Position numbers and translations under genes: made by a program. Shown in pieces: positions 9,374-23,254 of a DNA stretch of 64,000 bases (its first letter is position 1; each line of letters opens with the position of its first letter). The stretch is from Peronospora farinosa (Eukaryota; Oomycota; Peronosporomycetes; Peronosporales; Peronosporaceae): NCBI GenBank assembly GCA_947646735.1, contig CANTFK010000736.1, positions 1 to 64,000 of the forward strand, read 5' to 3'. Below the pieces are notes generated by a model. It was given only the letters and a program-made list of their open reading frames with translations, was not told the DNA's origin and did no database searches.

Positions 9374-9896
9374 CTTTTGCACGCGTTTCTGGCCGCCTCG
9401 TTGCTTTCTTTGCCTTGTTTACCACGTTTTCTCACGTTTTACCACATCTATCGTGCTTACATAGCAGCATATCACACCAAGATCGCGCCGGTGTGGACTT
9501 GTCACTAGCGGCGCGTACCTAGTGTGCATAACTCAATTTGTCGGACAGACACGGGGGCGTGAACTTTGGTCGGGCGTGTGTACGATCTTGACTGCTCGCA
9601 TCGGAGTAGTCACGGAACGGTACGGCTGGTGCTGGCTGGTGTTGGATGAAGCGTAGACTGCCACTGTTCGATTCGGCGCATTTGTACAAGCGTCGGAACG
9701 GCACAATTGCTACATAAGTTGCGGCAGGCGGCTGGTACGTCGCGAGATGGTCGTAGAGCGGCACTTTGAAGGTCGATAGGGGTAGTCAGGACGCAAGGAG
9801 ATGCTGGAGGCCAATGGATGCGTGCATGGAACGCGTGGTAGGCCGTGTGTGTGCGCGTGAAGAATTTGGGGAGGTAGGGTATGTTTGTGTTGTGGC

Positions 9897-9900
9897 GCCT

Positions 9901-9958
<58 letters not shown>

Positions 9959-9969
9959 GGGTCGCGGCA
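9897..9969 (+). tRNA. tRNA-Phe(GAA), array copy 5
   Basis: Identical to copy 1, in an uninterrupted unit of 596 bases. Confidence 0.9.
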
Positions 9970-10490
9970 CTTTTGCACGCGTTTCTGGCCGCCTCGTTGC
10001 TTTCTTTGCCTTGTTTTCCACGTTTTCTCACGTTTTACCACATCTATCGTGCTTACATAGCAGTATATCACACCAAGATCGCGCCGGTGTGGACTTGTCA
10101 CTAGCGGCGCGTACCTAGTGTGCATAAATCTATTTGTCGGACAGACACGGGGGCGTGAACTTTGGTCAGGCGTGTGTACGATCTTCACTGCTCGCATCGG
10201 AGTAGTCACGGAACGGTATGGCTGGTGCTGGCTGATGATGGATGAAGCGTAGACTGCCACAGTTCGATTCGGCGCATTTGTACAAGCGTCGGAACGGCAC
10301 AATTGCTACATAAGTTGCGGCAGGCGGCTGGTACGTCGCGAGATGGTCGTAGAGCGGCACTTTGAAGGTCGATAGGGGTAGTCAGGACGCAAGGAAATGC
10401 TGGAGGCCAATGGATGCGTGCATGGAACGCGTGGTAGGCTGTGTGTGTGCGTGAAGAATTTGGGGAGGTAGGGTATGTTTGTGTTGTGGC

Positions 10491-10494
10491 GCCT

Positions 10495-10552
<58 letters not shown>

Positions 10553-10563
10553 GGGTCGCGGCA
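10491..10563 (+). tRNA. tRNA-Phe(GAA), array copy 6
   Basis: Identical to copy 1; 594 bases after the previous copy. Confidence 0.9.
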
Positions 10564-11086
10564 CTTTTGCACGCGTTTCTGGCCGCCTCGTTGCTTTCTT
10601 TGCCTTGTTTTCCACGTTTTCTCACGTTTTACCACATCTATCGTGCTTACATAGCAGCATATCACACCAAGATCGCGCCGGTGTGGACTTGTCACTAGCG
10701 GCGCGTACCTAGTGTGCATAACTCTATTTGTCGGACAGACACGGGGGCGTGAACTTTGGTCAGGCGTGTGTACGATCTTCACTGCTCGCATCGGAGTAGT
10801 CACGGAACGGTATGGCTGGTGCTGGCTGGTGATGGATGAAGCGTAGACTGCCACTGTTCGATTCGGCGCATTTGTACAAGCGTCGGAACGGCACAATTGC
10901 TACATAAGTTGCGGCAGGCGGCTGGTACGTCGCGAGATGGTCGTAGAGCGGCACTTTGAAGGTCGATAGGGGTAGTCAGGACGCAAGGAAATGCTGGAGG
11001 CCAATGGATGCGTGCATGGAACGCTTGGTAGGCCGTGTGTGTCTGCGTGAAGAATTTGGGGAGGTAGGGTATGTTTGTGTTGTGGC

Positions 11087-11090
11087 GCCT

Positions 11091-11148
<58 letters not shown>

Positions 11149-11159
11149 GGGTCGCGGCA
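11087..11159 (+). tRNA. tRNA-Phe(GAA), array copy 7
   Basis: Identical to copy 1; the next unit carries SINE copy 3. Confidence 0.9.
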
Positions 11160-11698
11160 CTTTTGCACGCGTTTCTGGCCGCCTCGTTGCTTTCTTTGCC
11201 TTGTTTTCCACGTTTTCTCACGTTTTACCACATCTATCGTGCTTACATAGCAGCATATCACACCAAGATCGCGCCGGTGTGGACTTGTCACTAGCGGCGC
11301 GTACCTAGTGTGCATAACTCAATTTGTCGGACAGACACGGGGGCGTGAACTTTGGTCGGGCGTGTGTACGATCTTGACTGCTCGCATCGGAGTAGTCACG
11401 GAACGGTATGGCTGGTGCTGGCTGGTGTTGGGTGAAGCGTAGACTGCCACTGTTCGATTCGGCGCATTTGTACAAGCGTCGGAACGGCACAATTGCTACA
11501 TAAGTTGCGGCAGGCGGCTGGTACGTCGCGAGATGGTCGTAGAGCGGCACTTTGAAGGTCGATAGGGGTAGTCAGGACGCAAGGAGATGCTGGAGGCCAA
11601 TGGATGCGTGCATGGAACGCTTGATAGGCCGGTGTGTGTGCGTGAAGAATTTGGGGAGGTAGGGTATGTTTGTGTTGTGGCGCCTCGGTAGCTCAGTT

Positions 11699-11958
11699 TT
11701 AAGTTAGTTGTATATTACCTTTTACACAACCTATACCTTCTCGGCTATGGCTAAGATATTACACAGCTCGCTAAGGCTGAATTTTTTTCTATTCTTTTTC
11801 CTCTATTATTAGTATTATACCGTTACGGTTATTGGGGTCGGTTATTATTTAGCATGGAGCCGACCGCTCTCCATGTGTGGTTCGATTAGAAGATGTCGGT
11901 GTGGGGCTCGAACCCGCAATCCACACCGTGAGGAAGAAGAATACTACACGCACGGGGT
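11699..11958 (-). mobile_element. SINE copy 3, degenerate
   Basis: A 260-base copy. The tRNA-like head is damaged: small deletions near 11888-11897 and the 5' segment after GTGAGGA replaced by unrelated bases. The 3' hairpin is intact. The target duplications (11682-11698 and 11959-11975) both carry the G7 variant GCCTCGGTAGCTCAGTT. Confidence 0.85.
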
Positions 11959-11965
11959 GCCTCGG

Positions 11966-12020
<55 letters not shown>

Positions 12021-12031
12021 GGGTCGCGGCA
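11959..12031 (+). tRNA. tRNA-Phe(GAA), array copy 8, G7 variant
   Basis: A7 is replaced by G, turning the last acceptor pair into G7-U66; otherwise as copy 1, including the U4-C69 mismatch. Confidence 0.88.
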
Positions 12032-12554
12032 CTTTTGCACGCGTTTCTGGCCGCCTCGTTGCTTTCTTTGCCTTGTTTACCACGTTTTCTCACGTTTTAC
12101 CACATCTATCGTGCTTACATAGCAGCATATCACACCAAGATCGCGCCGGTGTGGACTTGTCACTAGCGGCGCGTACCTAGTGTGCATAACTCAATTTGTC
12201 GGACAGACACGGGGGCGTGAACTTTGGTCAGGCGTGTGTACGATCTTGACTGCTCGCATCGGAGTAGTCACGGAACGGTATGGCTGGTGCTGGCTGGTGT
12301 TGGATGAAGCGTAGACTGCCACTGTTCGATTCGGCGCATTTGTACAAGCGTCGGAACGGCACAATTGCTACATAAGTTGCGGCAGGCGGCTGGTACGTCG
12401 CGAGATGGTCGTAGAGCGGCACTTTGAAGGTCGATAGGGGTAGTCAGGACGCAAGGAGATGCTGGAGGCCAATGGATGCGTGCATGGAACGCTTGATAGG
12501 CCGTGTGTGTGTGCGTGAAGAATTTGGGGAGGTAGGGTATGTTTGTGTTGTGGC

Positions 12555-12558
12555 GCCT

Positions 12559-12616
<58 letters not shown>

Positions 12617-12627
12617 GGGTCGCGGCA
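12555..12627 (+). tRNA. tRNA-Phe(GAA), array copy 9
   Basis: Identical to copy 1. Confidence 0.9.
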
Positions 12628-13150
12628 CTTTTGCACGCGTTTCTGGCCGCCTCGTTGCTTTCTTTGCCTTGTTTACCACGTTTTCTCACGTTTTACCACA
12701 TCTATCGTGCTTACATAGCAGTATATCACACCAAGATCGCGCCGGTGTGGACTTGTCACTAGCGGCGCGTACCTAGTGTGCATAACTCAATTTGTCGGAC
12801 AGACACGGGGGCGTGAACTTTGGTCGGGCGTGTGTACGATCTTGACTGCTCGCATCGGAGTAGTCACGGAACGGTACGGCTGGTGCTGGCTGGTGTTGGG
12901 TGAAGCGTAGACTGCCACTGTTCGATTCGGCGCATTTGTACAAGCGTCGGAACGGCACAATTGCTACATAAGTTGCGGCAGGCGGCTGGTACGTCGCGAG
13001 ATGGTCGTAGAGCGGCACTTTGAAGGTCGATAGGGGTAGTCAGGACGCAAGGAAATGCTGGAGGCCAATGGATGCGTGCATGGAACGCTTGATAGGCCGT
13101 GTGTGTGCTCGTGAAGAATTTGGGGAGGTAGGGTATGTTTGTGTTGTGGC

Positions 13151-13154
13151 GCCT

Positions 13155-13212
<58 letters not shown>

Positions 13213-13223
13213 GGGTCGCGGCA
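13151..13223 (+). tRNA. tRNA-Phe(GAA), array copy 10
   Basis: Identical to copy 1. Confidence 0.9.
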
Positions 13224-13761
13224 CTTTTGCACGCGTTTCTGGCCGCCTCGTTGCTTTCTTTGCCTTGTTTACCACGTTTTCTCACGTTTTACCACATCTA
13301 TCGTGCTTACATAGCAGTATATCACACCAAGATCGCGCCGGTGTGGACTTGTCACTAGCGGCGCGTACCTAGTGTGCATAACTCAATTTGTCGGACAGAC
13401 ACGGGGGCGTGAACTTTGGTCAGGCGTGTGTACGATCTTGACTGCTCGCATCGGAGTAGTCACGGAACGGTATGGCTGGTGCTGGCTGGTGTTGGATGAA
13501 GCGTAGACTGCCACTGTTCGATTCGGCGCATTTGTACAAGCGTCGGAACGGCACAATTGCTACATAAGTTGCGGCAGGCGGCTGGTACGTCGCGAGATGG
13601 TCGTAGAGCGGCACTTTGAAGGTCGATAGGGGTAGTCAGGACGCAAGGAAATGCTGGAGGCCAATGGATGCGTGCATGGAACGCGTGGTAGGCTGTGTGT
13701 GCTCGTGAAGAATTTGGGGAGGTAGGGTATGTTTGTGTTGTGGCGCCTCGATAGCTCAGTT

Positions 13762-14036
13762 TTAAGTTAGTTGTATATTACCTTTTACACAACCTATACC
13801 TTCTCGGCTATGGCTAAGATATTACACAGCTCGCTAAGGCTGAATTTTTTTCTATTCTTTTTCCTCTATTATTAGTATTATACCGTTACGGTTATTGGGG
13901 TCGGTTATTATTTAGCATGGAGCCGACCGCTCTCCATGTGTGGTTCGATTACGAAGATGTCCGGTGTGGGGCTCGAACCCGCAATCCACACCGTGAGGAC
14001 CAGAAGCTTAATCCACTACCCCACGCCACCGGGGTC
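13762..14036 (-). mobile_element. SINE copy 4, 275 bases
   Basis: Full copy with the 3' hairpin and tRNA-like head. Its duplications (13745-13761 and 14037-14053) differ by one base: left A7, right G7. This suggests later gene conversion of one side. Confidence 0.88.
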
Positions 14037-14043
14037 GCCTCGG

Positions 14044-14098
<55 letters not shown>

Positions 14099-14109
14099 GG
14101 GTCGCGGCA
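14037..14109 (+). tRNA. tRNA-Phe(GAA), array copy 11, G7 variant
   Basis: G7-U66 acceptor variant directly to the right of SINE copy 4. Confidence 0.88.
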
Positions 14110-14632
14110 CTTTTGCACGCGTTTCTGGCCGCCTCGTTGCTTTCTTTGCCTTGTTTTCCACGTTTTCTCACGTTTTACCACATCTATCGTGCTTACATAG
14201 CAGTATATCACACCAAGATCGCGCCGGTGTGGACTTGTCACTAGCGGCGCGTACCTAGTGTGCATAACTCTATTTGTCGGACAGACACGGGGGCGTGAAC
14301 TTTGGTCAGGCGTGTGTACGATCTTCACTGCTCGCATCGGAGTAGTCACGGAACGGTATGGCTGGTGCTGGCTGATGATGGATGAAGCGTAGACTGCCAC
14401 TGTTCGATTCGGCGCATTTGTACAAGCGTCGGAACGGCACAATTGCTACATAAGTTGCGGCAGGCGGCTGGTACGTCGCGAGATGGTCGTAGAGCGGCAC
14501 TTTGAAGGTCGATAGGGGTAGTCAGGACGCAAGGAGATGCTGGAGGCCAATGGATGCGTGCATGGAACGCTTGATAGGCCGTGTGTGTGCTCGTGAAGAA
14601 TTTGGGGAGGTAGGGTATGTTTGTGTTGTGGC

Positions 14633-14636
14633 GCCT

Positions 14637-14694
<58 letters not shown>

Positions 14695-14705
14695 GGGTCG
14701 CGGCA
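14633..14705 (+). tRNA. tRNA-Phe(GAA), array copy 12
   Basis: Identical to copy 1. Confidence 0.9.
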
Positions 14706-15227
14706 CTTTTGCACGCGTTTCTGGCCGCCTCGTTGCTTTCTTTGCCTTGTTTTCCACGTTTTCTCACGTTTTACCACATCTATCGTGCTTACATAGCAGT
14801 ATATCACACCAAGATCGCGCCGGTGTGGACTTGTCACTAGCGGCGCGTACCTAGTGTGCATAACTCTATTTGTCGGACAGACACGGGGGCGTGAACTTTG
14901 GTCAGGCGTGTGTACGATCTTCACTGCTCGCATCGGAGTAGTCACGGAACGGTATGGCTGGTGCTGGCTGATGATGGATGAAGCGTAGACTGCCACAGTT
15001 CGATTCGGCGCATTTGTACAAGCGTCGGAACGGCACAATTGCTACATAAGTTGCGGCAGGCGGCTGGTACGTCGCGAGATGGTCGTAGAGCGGCACTTTG
15101 AAGGTCGATAGGGGTAGTCAGGACGCAAGGAAATGCTGGAGGCCAATGGATGCGTGCATGGAACGCGTGGTAGGCGTGTGTGTGCTCGTGAACAATTTGG
15201 GGAGGTAGGGTATGTTTGTGTTGTGGC

Positions 15228-15231
15228 GCCT

Positions 15232-15289
<58 letters not shown>

Positions 15290-15300
15290 GGGTCGCGGCA
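15228..15300 (+). tRNA. tRNA-Phe(GAA), array copy 13
   Basis: Identical to copy 1. Confidence 0.9.
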
Positions 15301-15820
15301 CTTTTGCACGCGTTTCTGGCCGCCTCGTTGCTTTCTTTGCCTTGTTTTCCACGTTTTCTCACGTTTTACCACATCTATCGTGCTTACATAGCAGTATATC
15401 ACACCAAGATCGCGCCGTGTGGACTTGTCACTAGCGGCGCGTACCTAGTGTGCATAAATCTATTTGTCGGACAGACACGGGGGCGTGAACTTTGGTCAGG
15501 CGTGTGTACGATCTTCACTGCTCGCATCGGAGTAGTCACGGAACGGTATGGCTGGTGCTGGCTGGTGATGGATGAAGCGTAGACTGCCACTGTTCGATTC
15601 GGCGCATTTGTACAAGCGTCGGAACGGCACAATTGCTACATAAGTTGCGGCAGGCGGCTGGTACGTCGCGAGATGGTCGTAGAGCGGCACTTTGAAGGTC
15701 GATAGGGGTAGTCAGGACGCAAGGAAATGCTGGAGGCCAATGGATGCGTGCATGGAACGCGTGGTAGGCTGTGTGTGTGCGTGAACAATTTGGGGAGGTA
15801 GGGTATGTTTGTGTTGTGGC

Positions 15821-15824
15821 GCCT

Positions 15825-15882
<58 letters not shown>

Positions 15883-15893
15883 GGGTCGCGGCA
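15821..15893 (+). tRNA. tRNA-Phe(GAA), array copy 14
   Basis: Identical to copy 1. Confidence 0.9.
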
Positions 15894-16414
15894 CTTTTGC
15901 ACGCGTTTCTGGCCGCCTCGTTGCTTTCTTTGCCTTGTTTTCCACGTTTTCCCACGTTTTACCACATCTATCGTGCTTACATAGCAGTATATCACACCAA
16001 GATCGCGCCGGTGTGGACTTGTCACTAGCGGCGCGTACCTAGTGTGCATAAATCTATTTGTCGGACAGACACGGGGGCGTGAACTTTGGTCAGGCGTGTG
16101 TACGATCTTCACTGCTCGCATCGGAGTAGTCACGGAACGGTATGGCTGGTGCTGGCTGATGATGGATGAAGCGTAGACTGCCACAGTTCGATTCGGCGCA
16201 TTTGTACAAGCGTCGGAACGGCACAATTGTTACATAAGTTGCGGCAGGCGGCTGGTACGTCGCGAGATGGTCGTAGAGCGGCACTTTGAAGGTCGATAGG
16301 GGTAGTCAGGACGCAAGGAGATGCTGGAGGCCAATGGATGCGTGCATGGAACGCGTGGTAGGCTGTGTGTGCTCGTGAACAATTTGGGGAGGTAGGGTAT
16401 GTTTGTGTTGTGGC

Positions 16415-16418
16415 GCCT

Positions 16419-16476
<58 letters not shown>

Positions 16477-16487
16477 GGGTCGCGGCA
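16415..16487 (+). tRNA. tRNA-Phe(GAA), array copy 15
   Basis: Identical to copy 1. Confidence 0.9.
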
Positions 16488-17008
16488 CTTTTGCACGCGT
16501 TTCTGGCCGCCTCGTTGCTTTCTTTGCCTTGTTTTCCACGTTTTCCCACGTTTTACCACATCTATCGTGCTTACATAGCAGTATATCACACCAAGATCGC
16601 GCCGTGTGGACTTGTCACTAGCGGCGCGTACCTAGTGTGCATAAATCTATTTGTCGGACAGACACGGGGGCGTGAACTTTGGTCAGGCGTGTGTACGATC
16701 TTCACTGCTCGCATCGGAGTAGTCACGGAACGGTATGGCTGGTGCTGGCTGATGATGGATGAAGCGTAGACTGCCACAGTTCGATTCGGCGCATTTGTAC
16801 AAGCGTCGGAACGGCACAATTGTTACATAAGTTGCGGCAGGCGGCTGGTACGTCGCGAGATGGTCGTAGAGCGGCACTTTGAAGGTCGATAGGGGTAGTC
16901 AGGACGCAAGGAAATGCTGGAGGCCAATGGATGCGTGCATGGAACGCGTGGTAGGCTGTGTGTGCTGCGTGAACAATTTGGGGAGGTAGGGTATGTTTGT
17001 GTTGTGGC

Positions 17009-17012
17009 GCCT

Positions 17013-17070
<58 letters not shown>

Positions 17071-17081
17071 GGGTCGCGGCA
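17009..17081 (+). tRNA. tRNA-Phe(GAA), array copy 16
   Basis: Identical to copy 1. Confidence 0.9.
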
Positions 17082-17602
17082 CTTTTGCACGCGTTTCTGG
17101 CCGCCTCGTTGCTTTCTTTGCCTTGTTTTCCACGTTTTCCCACGTTTTCCCACATCTATCGTGCTTACATAGCAGTATATCACACCAAGATCGCGCCGTG
17201 TGGACTTGTCACTAGCGGCGCGTACCTAGTGTGCATAAATCTATTTGTCGGACAGACACGGGGGCGTGAACTTTGGTCAGGCGTGTGTACGATCTTCACT
17301 GCTCGCATCGGAGTAGTCACGGAACGGTATGGCTGGTGCTGGCTGATGATGGATGAAGCGTAGACTGCCACAGTTCGATTCGGCGCATTTGTACAAGCGT
17401 CGGAACGGCACAATTGTTACATAAGTTGCGGCAGGCGGCTGGTACGTCGCGAGATGGTCGTAGAGCGGCACTTTGAAGGTCGATAGGGGTAGTCAGGACG
17501 CAAGGAGATGCTGGAGGCCAATGGATGCGTGCATGGAACGCGTGGTAGGCTGTGTGTGCTGCGTGAACAATTTGGGGAGGTAGGGTATGTTTGTGTTGTG
17601 GC

Positions 17603-17606
17603 GCCT

Positions 17607-17664
<58 letters not shown>

Positions 17665-17675
17665 GGGTCGCGGCA
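17603..17675 (+). tRNA. tRNA-Phe(GAA), array copy 17
   Basis: Identical to copy 1. Confidence 0.9.
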
Positions 17676-18197
17676 CTTTTGCACGCGTTTCTGGCCGCCT
17701 CGTTGCTTTCTTTGCCTTGTTTTCCACGTTTTTCCCACGTTTTCCCACATCTATCGTGCTTACATAGCAGTATATCACACCAAGATCGCGCCGTGTGGAC
17801 TTGTCACTAGCGGCGCGTACCTAGTGTGCATAAATCTATTTGTCGGACAGACACGGGGGCGTGAACTTTGGTCAGGCGTGTGTACGATCTTCACTGCTCG
17901 CATCGGAGTAGTCACGGAACGGTATGGCTGGTGCTGGCTGATGATGGATGAAGCGTAGACTGCCACAGTTCGATTCGGCGCATTTGTACAAGCGTCGGAA
18001 CGGCACAATTGTTACATAAGTTGCGGCAGGCGGCTGGTACGTCGCGAGATGGTCGTAGAGCGGCACTTTGAAGGTCGATAGGGGTAGTCAGGACGCAAGG
18101 AGATGCTGGAGGCCAATGGATGCGTGCATGGAACGCGTGGTAGGCTGTGTGTGCTGCGTGAACAATTTGGGGAGGTAGGGTATGTTTGTGTTGTGGC

Positions 18198-18201
18198 GCC
18201 T

Positions 18202-18259
<58 letters not shown>

Positions 18260-18270
18260 GGGTCGCGGCA
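18198..18270 (+). tRNA. tRNA-Phe(GAA), array copy 18
   Basis: Identical to copy 1. Confidence 0.9.
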
Positions 18271-18791
18271 CTTTTGCACGCGTTTCTGGCCGCCTCGTTG
18301 CTTTCTTTGCCTTGTTTTCCACGTTTTTCCCACGTTTTCCCACATCTATCGTGCTTACATAGCAGTATATCACACCAAGATCGCGCCGTGTGGACTTGTC
18401 ACTAGCGGCGCGTACCTAGTGTGCATAAATCTATTTGTCGGACAGACACGGGGGCGTGAACTTTGGTCAGGCGTGTGTACGATCTTCACTGCTCGCATCG
18501 GAGTAGTCACGGAACGGTATGGCTGGTGCTGGCTGATGATGGATGAAGCGTAGACTGCCACAGTTCGATTCGGCGCATTTGTACAAGCGTCGGAACGGCA
18601 CAATTGTTACATAAGTTGCGGCAGGCGGCTGGTACGTCGCGAGATGGTCGTAGAGCGGCACTTTGAAGGTCGATAGGGGTAGTCAGGACGCAAGGAGATG
18701 CTGGAGGCCAATGGATGCGTGCATGGAACGCGTGGTAGGCTGTGTGTGCTCGTGAACAATTTGGGGAGGTAGGGTATGTTTGTGTTGTGGC

Positions 18792-18795
18792 GCCT

Positions 18796-18853
<58 letters not shown>

Positions 18854-18864
18854 GGGTCGCGGCA
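18792..18864 (+). tRNA. tRNA-Phe(GAA), array copy 19
   Basis: Identical to copy 1; its 3' spacer has a shortened CACGTTTT tract, giving the shortest period (591). Confidence 0.9.
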
Positions 18865-19382
18865 CTTTTGCACGCGTTTCTGGCCGCCTCGTTGCTTTCT
18901 TTGCCTTTTTCCACGTTTTTCCACGTTTTCCCACATCTATCGTGCTTACATAGCAGTATATCACACCAAGATCGCGCCGTGTGGACTTGTCACTAGCGGC
19001 GCGTACCTAGTGTGCATAAATCTATTTGTCGGACAGACACGGGGGCGTGAACTTTGGTCAGGCGTGTGTACGATCTTCACTGCTCGCATCGGAGTAGTCA
19101 CGGAACGGTATGGCTGGTGCTGGCTGATGATGGATGAAGCGTAGACTGCCACAGTTCGATTCGGCGCATTTGTACAAGCGTCGGAACGGCACAATTGTTA
19201 CATAAGTTGCGGCAGGCGGCTGGTACGTCGCGAGATGGTCGTAGAGCGGCACTTTGAAGGTCGATGAGGGTAGTCAGGACGCAAGGAGATGCTGGAGGCC
19301 AATGGATGCGTGCATGGAACGCGTGGTAGGCTGTGTGTGCTCGTGAACAATTTGGGGAGGTAGGGTATGTTTGTGTTGTGGC

Positions 19383-19386
19383 GCCT

Positions 19387-19444
<58 letters not shown>

Positions 19445-19455
19445 GGGTCGCGGCA
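19383..19455 (+). tRNA. tRNA-Phe(GAA), array copy 20
   Basis: Identical to copy 1. Confidence 0.9.
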
Positions 19456-19975
19456 CTTTTGCACGCGTTTCTGGCCGCCTCGTTGCTTTCTTTGCCTTTT
19501 TTCCACGTTTTTCCACGTTTTCCCACATCTATCGTGCTTACATAGCAGTATATCACACCAAGATCGCGCCGTGTGGACTTGTCACTAGCGGCGCGTACCT
19601 AGTGTGCATAAATCTATTTGTCGGACAGACACGGGGGCGTGAACTTTGGTCAGGCGTGTGTACGATCTTCACTGCTCGCATCGGAGTAGTCACGGAACGG
19701 TATGGCTGGTGCTGGCTGATGATGGATGAAGCGTAGACTGCCACAGTTCGATTCGGCGCATTTGTACAAGCGTCGGAACGGCACAATTGTTACATAAGTT
19801 GCGGCAGGCGGCTGGTACGTCGCGAGATGGTCGTAGAGCGGCACTTTGAAGGTCGATAGGGGTAGTCAGGACGCAAGGAAATGCTGGAGGCCAATGGATG
19901 CGTGCATGGAACGCGTGGTAGGCTGTGTGTGCTGCGTGAACAATTTGGGGAGGTAGGGTATGTTTGTGTTGTGGC

Positions 19976-19979
19976 GCCT

Positions 19980-20037
<58 letters not shown>

Positions 20038-20048
20038 GGGTCGCGGCA
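19976..20048 (+). tRNA. tRNA-Phe(GAA), array copy 21
   Basis: Identical to copy 1. Confidence 0.9.
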
Positions 20049-20570
20049 CTTTTGCACGCGTTTCTGGCCGCCTCGTTGCTTTCTTTGCCTTGTTTTCCAC
20101 GTTTTTCCCACGTTTTCCCACATCTATCGTGCTTACATAGCAGTATATCACACCAAGATCGCGCCGTGTGGACTTGTCACTAGCGGCGCGTACCTAGTGT
20201 GCATAAATCTATTTGTCGGACAGACACGGGGGCGTGAACTTTGGTCAGGCGTGTGTACGATCTTCACTGCTCGCATCGGAGTAGTCACGGAACGGTATGG
20301 CTGGTGCTGGCTGATGATGGATGAAGCGTAGACTGCCACAGTTCGATTCGGCGCATTTGTACAAGCGTCGGAACGGCACAATTGTTACATAAGTTGCGGC
20401 AGGCGGCTGGTACGTCGCGAGATGGTCGTAGAGCGGCACTTTGAAGGTCGATAGGGGTAGTCAGGACGCAAGGAAATGCTGGAGGCCAATGGATGCGTGC
20501 ATGGAACGCGTGGTAGGCTGTGTGTGCTGCGTGAACAATTTGGGGAGGTAGGGTATGTTTGTGTTGTGGC

Positions 20571-20574
20571 GCCT

Positions 20575-20632
<58 letters not shown>

Positions 20633-20643
20633 GGGTCGCGGCA
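20571..20643 (+). tRNA. tRNA-Phe(GAA), array copy 22
   Basis: Identical to copy 1. Confidence 0.9.
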
Positions 20644-21164
20644 CTTTTGCACGCGTTTCTGGCCGCCTCGTTGCTTTCTTTGCCTTGTTTTCCACGTTTT
20701 TCCACGTTTTCCCACATCTATCGTGCTTACATAGCAGTATATCACACCAAGATCGCGCCGTGTGGACTTGTCACTAGCGGCGCGTACCTAGTGTGCATAA
20801 ATCTATTTGTCGGACAGACACGGGGGCGTGAACTTTGGTCAGGCGTGTGTACGATCTTCACTGCTCGCATCGGAGTAGTCACGGAACGGTATGGCTGGTG
20901 CTGGCTGATGATGGATGAAGCGTAGACTGCCACAGTTCGATTCGGCGCATTTGTACAAGCGTCGGAACGGCACAATTGTTACATAAGTTGCGGCAGGCGG
21001 CTGGTACGTCGCGAGATGGTCGTAGAGCGGCACTTTGAAGGTCGATAGGGGTAGTCAGGACGCAAGGAAATGCTGGAGGCCAATGGATGCGTGCATGGAA
21101 CGCGTGGTAGGCTGTGTGTGCTGCGTGAACAATTTGGGGAGGTAGGGTATGTTTGTGTTGTGGC

Positions 21165-21168
21165 GCCT

Positions 21169-21226
<58 letters not shown>

Positions 21227-21237
21227 GGGTCGCGGCA
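21165..21237 (+). tRNA. tRNA-Phe(GAA), array copy 23
   Basis: Identical to copy 1. Confidence 0.9.
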
Positions 21238-21759
21238 CTTTTGCACGCGTTTCTGGCCGCCTCGTTGCTTTCTTTGCCTTGTTTTCCACGTTTTTCCCAC
21301 GTTTTCCCACATCTATCGTGCTTACATAGCAGTATATCACACCAAGATCGCGCCGTGTGGACTTGTCACTAGCGGCGCGTACCTAGTGTGCATAAATCTA
21401 TTTGTCGGACAGACACGGGGGCGTGAACTTTGGTCAGGCGTGTGTACGATCTTCACTGCTCGCATCGGAGTAGTCACGGAACGGTATGGCTGGTGCTGGC
21501 TGATGATGGATGAAGCGTAGACTGCCACAGTTCGATTCGGCGCATTTGTACAAGCGTCGGAACGGCACAATTGTTACATAAGTTGCGGCAGGCGGCTGGT
21601 ACGTCGCGAGATGGTCGTAGAGCGGCACTTTGAAGGTCGATAGGGGTAGTCAGGACGCAAGGAAATGCTGGAGGCCAATGGATGCGTGCATGGAACGCGT
21701 GGTAGGCTGTGTGTGCTGCGTGAACAATTTGGGGAGGTAGGGTATGTTTGTGTTGTGGC

Positions 21760-21763
21760 GCCT

Positions 21764-21821
<58 letters not shown>

Positions 21822-21832
21822 GGGTCGCGGCA
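21760..21832 (+). tRNA. tRNA-Phe(GAA), array copy 24
   Basis: Identical to copy 1; SINE copy 5 interrupts the next unit. Confidence 0.9.
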
Positions 21833-22368
21833 CTTTTGCACGCGTTTCTGGCCGCCTCGTTGCTTTCTTTGCCTTTTTTCCACGTTTTTCCACGTTTTCC
21901 CACATCTATCGTGCTTACATAGCAGTATATCACACCAAGATCGCGCCGTGTGGACTTGTCACTAGCGGCGCGTACCTAGTGTGCATAAATCTATTTGTCG
22001 GACAGACACGGGGGCGTGAACTTTGGTCAGGCGTGTGTACGATCTTCACTGCTCGCATCGGAGTAGTCACGGAACGGTATGGCTGGTGCTGGCTGATGAT
22101 GGATGAAGCGTAGACTGCCACAGTTCGATTCGGCGCATTTGTACAAGCGTCGGAACGGCACAATTGTTACATAAGTTGCGGCAGGCGGCTGGTACGTCGC
22201 GAGATGGTCGTAGAGCGGCACTTTGAAGGTCGATAGGGGTAGTCAGGACGCAAGGAAATGCTGGAGGCCAATGGATGCGTGCATGGAACGCGTGGTAGGC
22301 TGTGTGTGCTCGTGAAGAATTTGGGGAGGTAGGGTATGTTTGTGTTGTGGCGCCTCGGTAGCTCAGTT

Positions 22369-22643
22369 TTAAGTTAGTTGTATATTACCTTTTACACAAC
22401 CTATACCTTCTCGGCTATGGCTAAGATATTACACAGCTCGCTAAGGCTGAATTTTTTTCTATTCTTTTTCCTCTATTATTAGTATTATACCGTTACGGTT
22501 ATTGGGGTCGGTTATTATTTAGCATGGAGCCGACCGCTCTCCATGTGTGGTTCGATTACGAAGATGTCCGGTGTGGGGCTCGAACCCGCAATCCACACCG
22601 TGAGGACCAGAAGCTTAATCCACTACCCCACGCCACCGGGGTC
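22369..22643 (-). mobile_element. SINE copy 5, 275 bases
   Basis: Full copy. Both 17-base duplications (22352-22368 and 22644-22660) carry the G7 variant. Confidence 0.88.
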
Positions 22644-22650
22644 GCCTCGG

Positions 22651-22705
<55 letters not shown>

Positions 22706-22716
22706 GGGTCGCGGCA
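22644..22716 (+). tRNA. tRNA-Phe(GAA), array copy 25, G7 variant
   Basis: G7-U66 variant to the right of SINE copy 5. Confidence 0.88.
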
Positions 22717-23254
22717 CTTTTGCACGCGTTTCTGGCCGCCTCGTTGCTTTCTTTGCCTTGTTTTCCACGTTTTTCCACGTTTTCCCACATCTATCGTGCT
22801 TACATAGCAGTATATCACACCAAGATCGCGCCGGTGTGGACTTGTCACTAGCGGCGCGTACCTAGTGTGCATAAATCTATTTGTCGGACAGACACGGGGG
22901 CGTGAACTTTGGTCAGGCGTGTGTACGATCTTCACTGCTCGCATCGGAGTAGTCACGGAACGGTATGGCTGGTGCTGGCTGATGATGGATGAAGCGTAGA
23001 CTGCCACAGTTCGATTCGGCGCATTTGTACAAGCGTCGGAACGGCACAATTGTTACATAAGTTGCGGCAGGCGGCTGGTACGTCGCGAGATGGTCGTAGA
23101 GCGGCACTTTGAAGGTCGATAGGGGTAGTCAGGACGCAAGGAAATGCTGGAGGCCAATGGATGCGTGCATGGAACGCGTGGTAGGCTGTGTGTGCTCGTG
23201 AACAATTTGGGGAGGTAGGGTATGTTTGTGTTGTGGCGCCTCGGTAGCTCAGTT